A model generated the notes under the pieces. It did no database searches and had not been told where the DNA came from. It saw nothing but the letters and a program-made list of their open reading frames with translations. A DNA stretch of 64,000 nt, taken from contig NZ_CP189850.1 in assembly GCF_050271975.1 (NCBI RefSeq), forward strand, positions 3,038,001 through 3,102,000, given 5' to 3'. The translations under genes were made by a program, and so were the position numbers. Source of the stretch: Litorimonas sp947503715 (GTDB lineage: Bacteria > Pseudomonadota > Alphaproteobacteria > Caulobacterales > Maricaulaceae). Of this stretch, positions 44,420 to 55,100 are shown one piece after another. Numbering within the stretch: position 1 is the stretch's first letter; every line of letters begins with the position of its first letter.

Positions 44420-45697
44420 TTAGTGGCTTAATCCTCCTGCTTTGCCGTCCCGTACAATTTCGGGATCGAAGGTTGGGATTATCCGTACGGCCTCATCCGC
44501 ATCGAAACGCTCATCTTTAAAGATTTTGGGATAATGCCACGCGCGTAAATTTGCGTGAAAATCTCGAACATCCTGCTCATAAGCTATGGCAGCCTGCATA
44601 TCTGTCTCGGCTAAGTTTTCCATCACCCGTTGAAGAAGTGTCGCGGGAGACACGACGCTGGACAAACAGGCCATTTCATCGCGGCGGGCCTGTCCTTCGC
44701 GGTAAGCTTGGCTGAGATCTTCAGCTGTTTGATCACCCACTTGTTGGAATGCATAATACCATTTCCACTCAAAGGCCTCCTTGTCCCAACTTGTGTAATC
44801 TTTCCAATCAGGATGACGCTCGAGAAATGGTGTATACGTATCGGCTCGAGGAAGGTCCCAGGCATCATTGACGGCTTCGCGCTGCGTCAGAACGATTTCA
44901 CCCCCATCAGGAAGGTGAACCGCGCGACTGATTGCTTCCGTCAGCGTTGCCGGAATGACGGCGCAGGTGAGCAACCAAACACCGAGCATAATGGTCAAAT
45001 TATAAGCGCCCGTCCGTTTTGCTGGCGTTAGCCAAAGCGTCAAAGCCGTCCAAAAAATGAGGTAAAGGCAGACGGCCAAAACGCAGAGCACGAGGGTCCC
45101 TATTGACGCCCCGGACACTAACCCGCCAAGAATGACGGGCAAACACAGCACGATTGATAGAGCGGCAACCCGTAAGGCTGCCCGCAGACGCCAGAGTGTT
45201 TGCGGATTACCCGCACTGGCTTCGATCAACCGCAATCTTCCCGCCACCTGCTCTCCGGATCTTAGATCAAATAAGAGCAGGATGACGAGTAAGGGTGCAA
45301 TCAAACTCGCAACAAAAGCGAAATCAAATCGACCAATCAAGGCAAAGTCAGGATTATTGGCATCGGTCTCATAGATTTGCCCCTCCAGCGCCAACATCCG
45401 AATACGATGTTTCCATGGATTCACATCCCTCTGTCCGATAGCCGCATAGGCAAAATCGGATGGGGGATCATAGGTGATGTGAAAGGTATAATAGGCCGCA
45501 GAGCCCCAGTCAGATTGATCGGAAAGTGCAACTTCCCGCTCAATCTGATCCAGCTGTTTAAGCTCCGCAATTTCGGCGCGCTGCTGGCGAACCTCGTTCA
45601 CCCCAAGTATCACAGCCGCGAGGGAAAATAGAAAAGCCAGCGTGAGCCAAACCCAAACGGCTTTATCGCGGAACATAAATTTTAATTCGCGCATCAT
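44420..45697 (-). CDS. ABC-2 type permease, DUF3526-like (distal)
   Basis: 425 residues. N-terminal TM helix (AVWVWLTLAFLFSLAAVILGV) then a large extracytoplasmic region with YDPPSDFAYAAIGQRDVNPW, then a cluster of TM helices and a long soluble insert. DUF3526 permeases pair with an ABC ATPase to export a substrate. It forms an operon with the permease, ATPase and TonB receptor upstream. The substrate is unknown. Confidence 0.85.
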   Translation of the reverse strand: MMRELKFMFRDKAVWVWLTLAFLFSLAAVILGVNEVRQQRAEIAELKQLDQIEREVALSDQSDWGSAAYYTFHITYDPPSDFAYAAIGQRDVNPWKHRIRMLALEGQIYETDANNPDFALIGRFDFAFVASLIAPLLVILLLFDLRSGEQVAGRLRLIEASAGNPQTLWRLRAALRVAALSIVLCLPVILGGLVSGASIGTLVLCVLAVCLYLIFWTALTLWLTPAKRTGAYNLTIMLGVWLLTCAVIPATLTEAISRAVHLPDGGEIVLTQREAVNDAWDLPRADTYTPFLERHPDWKDYTSWDKEAFEWKWYYAFQQVGDQTAEDLSQAYREGQARRDEMACLSSVVSPATLLQRVMENLAETDMQAAIAYEQDVRDFHANLRAWHYPKIFKDERFDADEAVRIIPTFDPEIVRDGKAGGLSH

Positions 45698-47130
45698 GGT
45701 GTGAGCCTCCGTGCCGCTATAAGCCCTAAGCCAAGTAAACCCATAAACCAGAGGGTCAAAGCCATGAGCATGGACATGGCCCTATCCAAGCGCGTTTGCG
45801 CAGCATCGGGCGCAAAACGGAAGTTATTTAATACCTTCCAATTCTCCGAGTCGATACGTGCATTTTTCCATCCCTCTTCACCATTATTACGATTAATATC
45901 ATCCTCATAGGATAGGTCTTCGATATGGGCTTTATTCAACCCTTGGACAAAATCAAACCGGACCGCCTCTGCCTCGCGGAGGAAACGATGATGCGTTTCA
46001 AGATCCGTCCCGGCGAGATGACGAGAGGCAGCAGCAACGGCAATGTAAGGCGAAATCCAACCATATGCGGACAGATGAGCCGCTTGGTCCCGTTCCCGCT
46101 CCATACGTTTTTCCGCATAGGCATTCAGCGTTTCCGTCAGTTTGGTTTCACTTTCCGAGGCGACCATACCGCGGAAATTTATGGGAAGCTCATCAACAGT
46201 CTCAACATCATATTGCGCGAGCAGGTTTGCCCGCAATTTAGCAAAAGCTGGATCCGCTGCGTTGTGACCATCTCCCAGCTTTCTGAGGTCTTCATTCATA
46301 CGCATATCTGTCAGAATTTTACCTTCCGTCGGCAAAGCTGCACTAGCTGAGGTTACACCAATTCTTGGAATGACGAGAACTGTTATCACCCAGAGGGCGG
46401 ATAAAACGCCCAATGCCAAACCGCGTGAGCGGGTTGCAAGAGAGACCAGAAGGGTCAAGGCCGCCCAGACCCCCAGATAGAGTAAAGTCCCTGTATAGAG
46501 GGCTAGGCTAGCCAAAAGACTTTCACCGAAAAACGTTGCAGCGATGGCGGAGAATAAAGCGGGCAGCGATAGCGCTGCGATCAATACGCCTAAGGCTAGT
46601 AATTTACCACGGTAAAGCCTTGAACCGGACACCCCTTGTGACAAGAGCGGCCCCAATGTTCGGGCCTCACGCTCACGCAAAATGACCCCATGCCCCAGCG
46701 CAATAATAAGCAATGGGAGGAAGAGATGATACAGCTTTGCGGGTGTTAGAGCGCCAAAGCCACCTGTACGCGCTTCTGCGCGCGCATCAGCAAACATCGC
46801 TGAATTTTGTCTGTGACCCTCTAGGAAAAGGGACTGCCCGGTGACGGCATCCACGCCGGGATCAAACATGGCGAGCGGTGGCGGAGCGCGGAAAACGTAA
46901 TGTCCGTAATGTACCATACGATGCGGATGGCGGTCCGGCTGATTGAGGAATGTCTCTTCAGCCTGTTCCTGTTGATGAAGCCGTTCATGACGGGCTTCCT
47001 GCGCATCTAGCATTGTAAATGCGGTCGTAAATAGAAGTAGAACGGTGAAGACGATTAAGCTGAGTACGGCGAGGCGCGAGCGCAGCCATTGCCGCCATTC
47101 TTCTTTTGCGATGCGGAGTGAACTGCTCAT
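45694..47130 (-). CDS. ABC-2 type permease, DUF3526-like (proximal)
   Basis: 478 residues with the same TM pattern and an N-terminal anchor; paralogous to the downstream permease, so the pair is likely a heterodimer. Central soluble region carries REREARTLGPLLSQGVSG-type residues typical for ABC-2 permeases. Overlaps both neighbours by 4 bases. Confidence 0.85.
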   Translation of the reverse strand: MSSSLRIAKEEWRQWLRSRLAVLSLIVFTVLLLFTTAFTMLDAQEARHERLHQQEQAEETFLNQPDRHPHRMVHYGHYVFRAPPPLAMFDPGVDAVTGQSLFLEGHRQNSAMFADARAEARTGGFGALTPAKLYHLFLPLLIIALGHGVILREREARTLGPLLSQGVSGSRLYRGKLLALGVLIAALSLPALFSAIAATFFGESLLASLALYTGTLLYLGVWAALTLLVSLATRSRGLALGVLSALWVITVLVIPRIGVTSASAALPTEGKILTDMRMNEDLRKLGDGHNAADPAFAKLRANLLAQYDVETVDELPINFRGMVASESETKLTETLNAYAEKRMERERDQAAHLSAYGWISPYIAVAAASRHLAGTDLETHHRFLREAEAVRFDFVQGLNKAHIEDLSYEDDINRNNGEEGWKNARIDSENWKVLNNFRFAPDAAQTRLDRAMSMLMALTLWFMGLLGLGLIAARRLTP

Positions 47131-47843
47131 GCTACAGCCCTTTTTGCAAAGGCCGCATGGACGCGGTCCGTGTCAATCCGCTGTCCGGTCTCTGCATCGA
47201 AACTTCCGACGAGTTGCCCGCGCCGCAAAAGGCCAATGCGGTCTGCGACCTGACAGGCCCCGTAAACATCATGGGTCACCATGAGGATCGTTTTGCCCTG
47301 CCCCGCCAGTTTCCGCACCAAGGCATTAAACTCATCAATAGCAATCGGGTCGAGACCGGAGGTGGGTTCGTCAAGCAATAAAACGGGAGTTTCCCGCAGG
47401 ATCGCAAGCGCAATCGCCACTTTCTGGCGCATGCCCTTGGAATAATTATCCATGTGGCGGGACCGGGCCTCAACTTGAAGTCCGACCTCGTCCAAAACCA
47501 CATCTAATTCAGCTTTCGGTGTCGTCTTGCCCGCCAAGTCGAGAAAATATTCAAGATTTTCATAGGCATTAAGATGCGGATAAAGAGTCGCCGCTTCCGG
47601 AAGATAGGCAATCTGCTGACGCAACTGTTTCACATCTTTTGCAACGTCAGAGTCGAGCACATTTACCGCGCCACGTTGCGGAGATAGAAAACCCAATAAA
47701 GTTAACAGAGTAGTGGACTTCCCGGCCCCATTCCCGCCGAGCAGCGCATACACGCTGCCCCGTTCAACAGAGAAGGAAATGCCTTGCAGGACCTCGGTCC
47801 CGTCACGACTGACGAATAGGTCATTGACTTCGATAGCTGACAT
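47127..47843 (-). CDS. ABC transporter ATPase
   Basis: 238 residues. Walker A GGNGAGKST near 35, signature NYSKGMRQK (a variant of LSGGQ), Walker B VLLLDEPTSGLD near 160 and H-loop VTHD. It energises the two DUF3526 permeases. Spaced 10 bp from the receptor gene. Confidence 0.95.
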   Translation of the reverse strand: MSAIEVNDLFVSRDGTEVLQGISFSVERGSVYALLGGNGAGKSTTLLTLLGFLSPQRGAVNVLDSDVAKDVKQLRQQIAYLPEAATLYPHLNAYENLEYFLDLAGKTTPKAELDVVLDEVGLQVEARSRHMDNYSKGMRQKVAIALAILRETPVLLLDEPTSGLDPIAIDEFNALVRKLAGQGKTILMVTHDVYGACQVADRIGLLRRGQLVGSFDAETGQRIDTDRVHAAFAKRAVA

Positions 47844-47852
47844 AAAACGCTC

Positions 47853-50054
47853 CTAAAAATTATACGCGGCGGTGATCCGGAAACGACGCGGCGCACCCGG
47901 TTCAACCCACACATTGGCAAAGGAATTCGTGTAGAAAGTTTCATCGAAGATATTATCAACATCCAAACGGAGTGAAATATTTTCAACGGGTTCGATTTCT
48001 GCAAAGGCCCGCACAGTTGTATAATCCGGCAATTCGAAGTCCGACCCCACAAAACCATTTCGGTCGCCCACATAAAGCAAGCCTCCGCCAAGTTGCGCCT
48101 GGATAGCACCGAGATCGAAATTCTTGGCGGCCTGCACGTTAAACTGATGTTTTGGCGTATTGATCAGCGGATCACCCGCATCGATTGTAAATCCAAATCC
48201 GTCAGCATCGGCAAAGCTATTTTTAAATTCCGCATCCGTATAGGCATAGGACACCCAGAGGCTGAGATCGTTTTCGAACTCTACATTGGCATCAAATTCC
48301 ACGCCTGTACTTGCGGCCTCACCTGCCGGAATGGAGAAGAAACCAACTGCGGTCGCTTCGGGTCTATCATCATTGACGAGGAAATTATCCTGATTGACTT
48401 GGAAAACCGTCAAACTCACCGAACCGTTTACTGTGTCGAAAAATTGACCGAGTTCGGCTTTTACGCCGCCCTCCAGTGAATCTGTTAAATTCGGGTCAAA
48501 TTGATCACCTTGGAAATCAACACCCGTCTGCTGACGGAAACCTTCTCCGTAGGACGCATAAAGGCTCACCCCTTCATTGACACGATAGACCACCCCAACC
48601 TGTGGAGAGAACCGGGTATCGGATGTTGTGCGTGTCGCGTTAGGATCCACAAGGTTATTGGTAATGTCCTGCTCAAAATCACTAAAGCGGCCACCGATCC
48701 GGACCTGGAGTTGATCGGTAATATCAATCTGGTCCTGAATATAGAGACCAAAACCGCTCAGCACTTCATTTCGATTCGTATTCGCGCCTGCATCAGGGGC
48801 GAGGTTCAAGCCGTAAACGGGATTATTGATATCCAGCAAGAGGAACCGGCCAAGCTCTGCCGGAGTCGCATCCGTGAGTAGGCGACCCTCGCCAAGGAAA
48901 TCACCGCGCGGGCTGGGGCGTCCCCGGTCGATCACAAGTGTATTATCAAACTCATCATAGTCAGCCCCTAAGATCAAACGATGGCGTAAGCCGCCCGTGT
49001 TGAACTCACCCGCCAACTCACCGCGAAGGACGACATAATCTGACTCAAAATCACGCGAACGGAAGAAACGCGAAACGAATTGACCACCTTCATCGTCCCG
49101 GAAGAAGGTTTGACGCGATCCGAATTGTGGCTCAAACGCGTCCCCTTCCAAGCTCGTCTCACGGTAACCCGCGCCCGTGAGTAGGCTCCAATTCTCATTG
49201 AGGTCAAATTCGACTTCCAGCTGATGGCCTAAAACCTGCGTCTCAATTGGAACATTCTCGCCAACAAAAAAATCGCGCGGCGAGAATCCAAATTCCTCGG
49301 AAAAGACGACGCCACGATCAAAAGGAAGCTCTTGTTCCGTATATTCCAATTCATAAGTCACCGTCGCAGCGTCATTTAGGTTGAGTGTCACAGACGGGTA
49401 AAAACCCAACTTTTCCGTCTCAACATCATTGCGAAAACTCTCGGCATCTTCATAGAAACCGACCAAACGGAAACCCAAATCGCCCCCGTCTCCGCTGACA
49501 AAATGCTGTATATCCGCCTCAGCGCGGTACTGTTCCCAGCTCCCCACTGTGCCTTTGATATAACCACCAGATTCGAATTGGGGTCTTTTGGTCACGAGGT
49601 TAACAGTTCCGCCGGGCTCGCCTCTGCCAAACAAGGCTGACCTTGGACCCTTCAGGACGCTGACCGACTCAATTCCGGCCAAATCGCGGGGCCCGCCAAA
49701 GCCGCGCCCGGCGTTAAAGCCGTTGACAAGAAAACCGCTCGGCAGATTAATATCACCCGCGAAACCGCGAACGGAAAAACTGTTCCACAACCCGCCAAAA
49801 TTATTTTGGCGCGCGACCGACGCGGATAAGTCGAGGGCTTCACTCAAGTTGAGCACGCCCGCATTTTCAAGAAGTTCGCTGTCAATAACTTGATCAGCAT
49901 TCGGGACCTCGAGAGGGTTGAAGTTCCCAAGATAGGCTTGGCGTGTATCTGTGGCGATGACGACCTCGTCATCAATTTGGGCATTGGCAGATGTAGAAAG
50001 CGCAACAACGCAAAGGGCCGTTGAGGCCAAGCCAGCAAGTTTAAGAGACCGCAT
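47853..50054 (-). CDS. TonB-dependent outer-membrane receptor
   Basis: 733 residues. Signal peptide (MRSLKLAGLASTALCVVAL, cut about ANA), plug domain with VSVLKGPRSALFGRGEPGGTVN, a 22-strand barrel and a terminal Phe. Looks like a siderophore-type receptor. A strong GGAGG before MRSLK fixes the start; the frame is open 4 codons further. In this gene order the receptor, ATPase and permeases may form an uptake and export route for a metal complex; the substrate is not determined. Confidence 0.93.
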   Translation of the reverse strand: MRSLKLAGLASTALCVVALSTSANAQIDDEVVIATDTRQAYLGNFNPLEVPNADQVIDSELLENAGVLNLSEALDLSASVARQNNFGGLWNSFSVRGFAGDINLPSGFLVNGFNAGRGFGGPRDLAGIESVSVLKGPRSALFGRGEPGGTVNLVTKRPQFESGGYIKGTVGSWEQYRAEADIQHFVSGDGGDLGFRLVGFYEDAESFRNDVETEKLGFYPSVTLNLNDAATVTYELEYTEQELPFDRGVVFSEEFGFSPRDFFVGENVPIETQVLGHQLEVEFDLNENWSLLTGAGYRETSLEGDAFEPQFGSRQTFFRDDEGGQFVSRFFRSRDFESDYVVLRGELAGEFNTGGLRHRLILGADYDEFDNTLVIDRGRPSPRGDFLGEGRLLTDATPAELGRFLLLDINNPVYGLNLAPDAGANTNRNEVLSGFGLYIQDQIDITDQLQVRIGGRFSDFEQDITNNLVDPNATRTTSDTRFSPQVGVVYRVNEGVSLYASYGEGFRQQTGVDFQGDQFDPNLTDSLEGGVKAELGQFFDTVNGSVSLTVFQVNQDNFLVNDDRPEATAVGFFSIPAGEAASTGVEFDANVEFENDLSLWVSYAYTDAEFKNSFADADGFGFTIDAGDPLINTPKHQFNVQAAKNFDLGAIQAQLGGGLLYVGDRNGFVGSDFELPDYTTVRAFAEIEPVENISLRLDVDNIFDETFYTNSFANVWVEPGAPRRFRITAAYNF

Positions 50055-50156
50055 GGGATCCTCCAATATGATTTTTAATAGAAGTATTTGTCTCTGACGA
50101 CGTCAGAAAATGGCGAGTTCCAAAACGAACTCAGACAATGTCAATTTTAAGCGGCC

Positions 50157-50504
50157 TTAGACAGGCGGGGCACGTGGGGCCGATAACCGCAAATTTGGCG
50201 GTTCAAGCGCGGTCTCATCGCTTAAAACAAGCGTAAACTGCACGGCATTCAGACCATTCAAATCATGGTCCAATGTATTCGCTATTAAAAATTCTGGAAG
50301 GGATGGCAGTGGCGGCAGGTCGCGCTCAAGATCATCGTCCTGCGAAGAGGCAATACAAGCCACACATACGTTGGGTTCAGGGGTCGTATCTTCCATATGA
50401 TGAACATGAGAGGCTGACGAGATCTGGACACATAGAAACATGGATACGATAAGTAGACTTACCGCCTTCATGAGCGCTCTAGATGTCAAAAACATCAGTT
50501 TCAA
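50157..50504 (-). CDS. Small secreted protein, DUF2946-like
   Basis: 115 residues. Hydrophobic start (ALMKAVSLLIVSMFLCVQI) then SHVHHMEDTTPEPNVCVACI, a His/Cys-rich metal-binding-like segment, and a Pro-rich end. DUF2946-like proteins often neighbour copper genes. A TTG start with AGGA seven bases upstream is preferred; an ATG at 50495 is possible. It probably leads the receptor-ABC operon. Confidence 0.6.
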   Translation of the reverse strand: MKLMFLTSRALMKAVSLLIVSMFLCVQISSASHVHHMEDTTPEPNVCVACIASSQDDDLERDLPPLPSLPEFLIANTLDHDLNGLNAVQFTLVLSDETALEPPNLRLSAPRAPPV

Positions 50505-50536
50505 AGGTCTTTCCTATGAGAAGGTCCCTCCCAATA

Positions 50537-50555
50537 GTGTGATTAAATAACACAC
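50537..50555. promoter_or_regulatory. Inverted repeat upstream of the receptor operon
   Basis: GTGTG-ATTAAATAA-CACAC, perfect 5-bp arms, 33 bp upstream of the secreted-protein start. It would suit a dimeric metal-responsive repressor. Confidence 0.4.
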
Positions 50556-50665
50556 TCAAGAGATTTCTGATACTTCTTGAAGACTCCAACTTTGCACGCG
50601 TCGTAATTCTGGACGTATCAAGGACGCTCGCCCTAAGCGTTGAATGCAATTTATATAAATAGGAA

Positions 50666-50682
50666 AATGGTGCGGGTAAAAG
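50666..50682 (-). repeat. Left att of the tRNA-Leu island
   Basis: AATGGTGCGGGTAAAAG, 16 of 17 identical to the tRNA-Leu 3' end at 58343-58359. Between here and the first island gene (50970) there is no ORF; it holds a TTTTGGCCAAAA palindrome (50743-50754) and AT-rich DNA. Confidence 0.75.
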
Positions 50683-50970
50683 CGTGCAACAAACTCTATT
50701 TTAGTTCACGACCACAACAACTTAAGGAGTCTCACAAGACATTTTTGGCCAAAATATAGGTCAAAATGTAGGGCACCCCTCAATCAGTATCTGCAAAAGC
50801 TAGGAAAAATGAGGTATGTTGATGAAGCCCCGTCCTCTGAGAATTTCTCGATCTTAAGACATATTGATTTTATTGAAGTTGGCTCACAGCACAAAGTTTA
50901 TCCAAGTGATTGCATTCAAAATATAAGGTTGCATAAGTAATCTATTAAAGCCGCACCCTTTTGGATAAAA

Positions 50971-52188
50971 ATGCCCGCCGAAATTGCTCCCCCGTCATCA
51001 CTTCCTTACCATCAAAAGCTGTCGACCCTGCTCGAAGAAAACGAGGTTGAACTGTGGAATTGGTTTTCAGGCGACACATTCACATCAGAAGCCTATGAGG
51101 CGCAGCGGCTATATCTATTGAAGAATAGCTACCGCTTGGAAGATGAGTCGCACGCCAAGCTTTATAAACAAGCGCGGCAGGTAGCTGCGCGTTTAGGAAT
51201 TGAACTGCCCGTCACGCTCTACCAAGCTATGAATTCAGATCTGCGGAATGCTGGACTCATCTTCCAACCTGATGAAGTACATATTTTATTTTCGGGCGAC
51301 CTCTTCTCGACACTATCCGAAACGGAGTTGGATTTTATTTTGGGTCACGAGATGGCTCACCATCTTCACAATACGCGTCAAAACTCGCGATATGGAACAG
51401 CCGACCGATTGCTGGATTGGATATGCGGCGAACCGGGATCAGTGGCGGCGCATAGCCATAGTTTCCGACTGTCTCGTCTCTACCAAGAAATTTTTTCGGA
51501 CCGCGTCGGACTATACGCCTCGCAAAACTTGGAGGCATCGATATGTGCGCTCGTCCGAGTAACCTCCGGTCTCGTGGATGTGTCAGCCAAAGCCTATTTA
51601 AAGCAAGCGGATGAGGCCTTGGCAGCCTCCGTAAAGGACGGTGTCCAATTAGGCTCTGAAAGTTGGTCTCACCCTGAAACATTTATCCGAGCTCGCGCGC
51701 TTGCCGATTGGGACACCGACCCCGACACAGCGACGGAAAAATTGATTGCTTTGGTCGAAGGCTCACAAACACTGGAGCAACTTGATTTACTGGGTCAAAA
51801 GAAGCTGTCTGAACTAACTCAAAATCTAATTTCGGTATTTCTGCAATATCCGTGGCGCGACAAAGAAACCTTAGTTGCACATGCACAAGGATTTTTCGTT
51901 GATATTGAAGGCATCATAAAAAAGCCGACGCCGCCTGAGAGCGAAGTCATAAAGGCCGTCAAAATGCTGCCCAAGAGCATGAAGGAATTTTTCGCTTATG
52001 TGCTGCTCGATTTTGCGACGGTAGACTCAGATTTGGAAGACCGCCCCTTAATAGAAGCCACGCATTTTGCCGATCGGCTTGACATGACTGACATATTCAA
52101 CGCGGCCCTGAAGCAGGATTTGAAGCTCTCAAAAAACAATATTTCAACTCTGCGTAAGACGGACTCGTTCCTTGAGGCGGCGGAATGA
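50971..52188 (+). CDS. Cytosolic M48-type metallopeptidase, partner of a DUF4011 helicase
   Basis: 405 residues. Zinc motif H126-E-M-A-H130 and the third ligand region E173-I-F-S-D177 give an M48-like gluzincin. No TM helix or signal peptide, unlike HtpX or Oma1, so it acts in the cytosol. The C-terminal ~200 residues are helical and unrecognised. Its stop overlaps the next start (ATGA), so it is made with the helicase. Its target is unknown; the pairing suggests it could be activated by, or process, the helicase or a host factor. Confidence 0.85.
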   Translation: MPAEIAPPSSLPYHQKLSTLLEENEVELWNWFSGDTFTSEAYEAQRLYLLKNSYRLEDESHAKLYKQARQVAARLGIELPVTLYQAMNSDLRNAGLIFQPDEVHILFSGDLFSTLSETELDFILGHEMAHHLHNTRQNSRYGTADRLLDWICGEPGSVAAHSHSFRLSRLYQEIFSDRVGLYASQNLEASICALVRVTSGLVDVSAKAYLKQADEALAASVKDGVQLGSESWSHPETFIRARALADWDTDPDTATEKLIALVEGSQTLEQLDLLGQKKLSELTQNLISVFLQYPWRDKETLVAHAQGFFVDIEGIIKKPTPPESEVIKAVKMLPKSMKEFFAYVLLDFATVDSDLEDRPLIEATHFADRLDMTDIFNAALKQDLKLSKNNISTLRKTDSFLEAAE

Positions 52189-55100
52189 CCGACGACATAT
52201 ACACTGCAGCTGCAGAAGCAAACTTCAAAGACTCTCAGGATTTAAATACTTTTCTGGTTGAATGGCGTGAACTGGCGAGTGTCGGAACAGAGGACGTCTT
52301 GTCAGCCATTCTCCCGCTTATGTCTCAACTGGATGAACTTCATAAAGAGGGGAAGGTCGGTCCCCTCGCCCAAATTGAAAACCTCCAAGTTGCAAATGGT
52401 CGTCTATGGTTCTCTAATGCCGATGCGAAACCTATCGAAAACCAATCCCATCGGGTCCGCTCTAGGCCAATCAACGCAAAAGGCGCGATTGATGTTGTCG
52501 AAGAAGTATCTATCACTTCAGATGACACAACTGGAGCAGATATACGCGACCATGATGTTCGCGACGCAGAGGATGAGACCGTCCAAAAAGACGCCAAGCC
52601 TCGGTTTTTAACGCATTTTCAATCATGGGAAATCCGTCAGGGCCACCAAGACCCCGTCACAGATATTTTCCTTGTCGGTATGATAGCCGCCGCGCTGGCC
52701 ACACAACTCGATTTCAGAGATCGTGGAGAACTTGAGCGCTTTGTCACGCAGCGCAAAGACCTGTCAACTCTCAACAATCGCCTCCATCCGGTGTTGTGCC
52801 GCGCCATCGAGCGCATGACCGCATTGCGACGCGAGGAACGTGTACAAGACATCGGCGTCTTGATTACAGCCTTGGAGAACCATCGCCAGATCGGATCTGT
52901 CGTTGATCTTGATTTGGGCGGCATCAAGGGGTTTCATTCAGACAAAGCCGATGACGCCAGGACACGATTACTGAAACGGTTGCGCGCAAGACTTTATGAT
53001 CTGACACGCCGAAATCGTCTCATTTACCATCGGCGGGTTTCAACAGAATTGAACTTGACGGAAACCTCCGTTCCCTTGGTCCTTAACATTTCCGCTATTA
53101 AGCCCGAAGATTTGTTCACCGCGAAAACGCGACCTTTCCAACGCCTCCTTAATGGCGATGAAGTCAAATTATCAGAATATATTCGCTTCGAAGAAATGGC
53201 ATTCACGCCCTCTGTTCTCGCAAAGCTGCGATCAAGCGCAGCACGGGATGAACGTGAATTCGGCGGCTCGCCCCTACGCCTTGTTCCAGTTTTCCTCAAG
53301 TGGCGCGACCTGAAAAATGCGCCTTCGGAGTCGATTTCCTCACCTTTGCTATTGATGCGAGTGGAATTGAAACGCCGCAAGGGCGTTAAGGATGCCTACA
53401 CACTTTCGCTAAGCGATACGAAAGCAGAAATAAATCCTGCCCTCTCCTTTATTCTCGACCAACTCTACGGCATTAAGTTGCCTGATTTTGTTGATTTAGC
53501 GGAACCTTCCGCCCTGCAGAGTTTGCACGAAACCTTACAAAATCAAATCATGGCAAGTGAGCCGGGTGTGTCTCTTTCATTTGCAGATAAACCCAAACTT
53601 CGCCTGCTACACCGTACTGTTCGCCGCCGCTTGGACAAGTTCAATAAACGCCGCGCGCACCGCACACGTGGTGTCAGGTCCCGCGGCTCCCTCAGCTATA
53701 GTTATGAACGAAAGAGCTACGCCCCGCTGGGCGTCCAAATGTTCAGAGAATATGTGGCGCTGGCCGAAGCTCCGACGCGCGACATTTTCGGTGCACCTAA
53801 ACCCCAACTCTACAACGCTGTCGAAAATAATGACAAGGCGAAGGTTCGTGAGAAGAAAGTCACGCAATTCCAACAAATAGATGAAGACGCATCCCGATAT
53901 GACTGGTCCTTCGATCTATGCGCCGTAACACTTGCGAATTTCAATTATCGTAAAATGAGTCTCGTTCGGGATTATGACGCCGTCCTGCGCGGTGAAAGCG
54001 AGGCGGAGAGTTTGTTCACCCGCTTTTTCACTGACGCTGCACGCCCTGAAGTTGCCACCGTCGAGTCAGCTCCGCTTGAAAAACGCTTCCCTATCATGGC
54101 GCAAGACCCGACACAGGCGCGCTCCATCGCGCAACTCCGGGCGCCTCAATCCTACGTCATTCAAGGCCCACCCGGTACAGGGAAATCCCAGACTATCGCC
54201 AACCTGTTGGCCGAAGCCGTCAGCCAAAATAAACGCGTGCTCTTCGTTTGCGAAAAACGCGCTGCCCTCGATGTGGTCTATAACCGCTTGCGAGGTGCAA
54301 ACTTAGAATCCCTCTGTGCGTTGGTACATGACGCACAAGAAAGTAAACGGGAGTTTATCGCCGAGCTGTCGGGCATCTATGAAGACTGGACAAAAGACAA
54401 AACTGTTCCAACGCTGTCCGAAATAGAAAAATCACGATCTTGGCAAATTGAAGGCGTAAGGACAGCTTTGTCTGATTTGCATCGCCTAACCGATACACTT
54501 TCCAAATCAGCGCTGGGGACCGACGCACCTTTACATGATATTCTGGCAGAAACCCTGGCCCTTAATAATGCGAAGTCTTTACCTCTGGATATCGCCTTTC
54601 CTGATTTATCAGACTGGCAAAAACACGCCGTTGCGGCTCGAGGGCTTTCTGCTGCAGTGCGTCGACTGACGGGTGAAGAGGTGTTTTCAAAAGCATCGGA
54701 GCGGTTGATCCGCACCAGCGTTTGGTTCACCAATGATATGTCTGAAACTCTCCCAAATGAAGCGCAGGCACTTTTGCCTTTAGTGTCTCGCCTTTCAGAC
54801 GGGTCAGCGAAACTTATGAGGACTGCTGAGATTGATGTGGCAAGTCTTGATGAGATGCGCGCACAGATTACGCTCGCCCATCGTCTAAGCCCCTGTTTTG
54901 AGGTCGGCATGGAAGGTGTATTTAAGCCCGGTAGTTCAGAATTTCTGCAATGGATAAACGGACTGCGCGAACTAGAGGACTTAAAGCACAAAGTCAGCCA
55001 GGCGCACAAAGATACTAAAATATGGACCAATAAGTTATCGCCGCGCGACACGCGAAACGCTTTGGCTTTGGCCGAGCAAAAAGAAGGTAAGATTTTAGCT

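Noticed and set aside
50743..50754. TTTTGGCCAAAA palindrome
   Set aside because: Perfect but short and far from a gene start; could be chance in AT-rich DNA.
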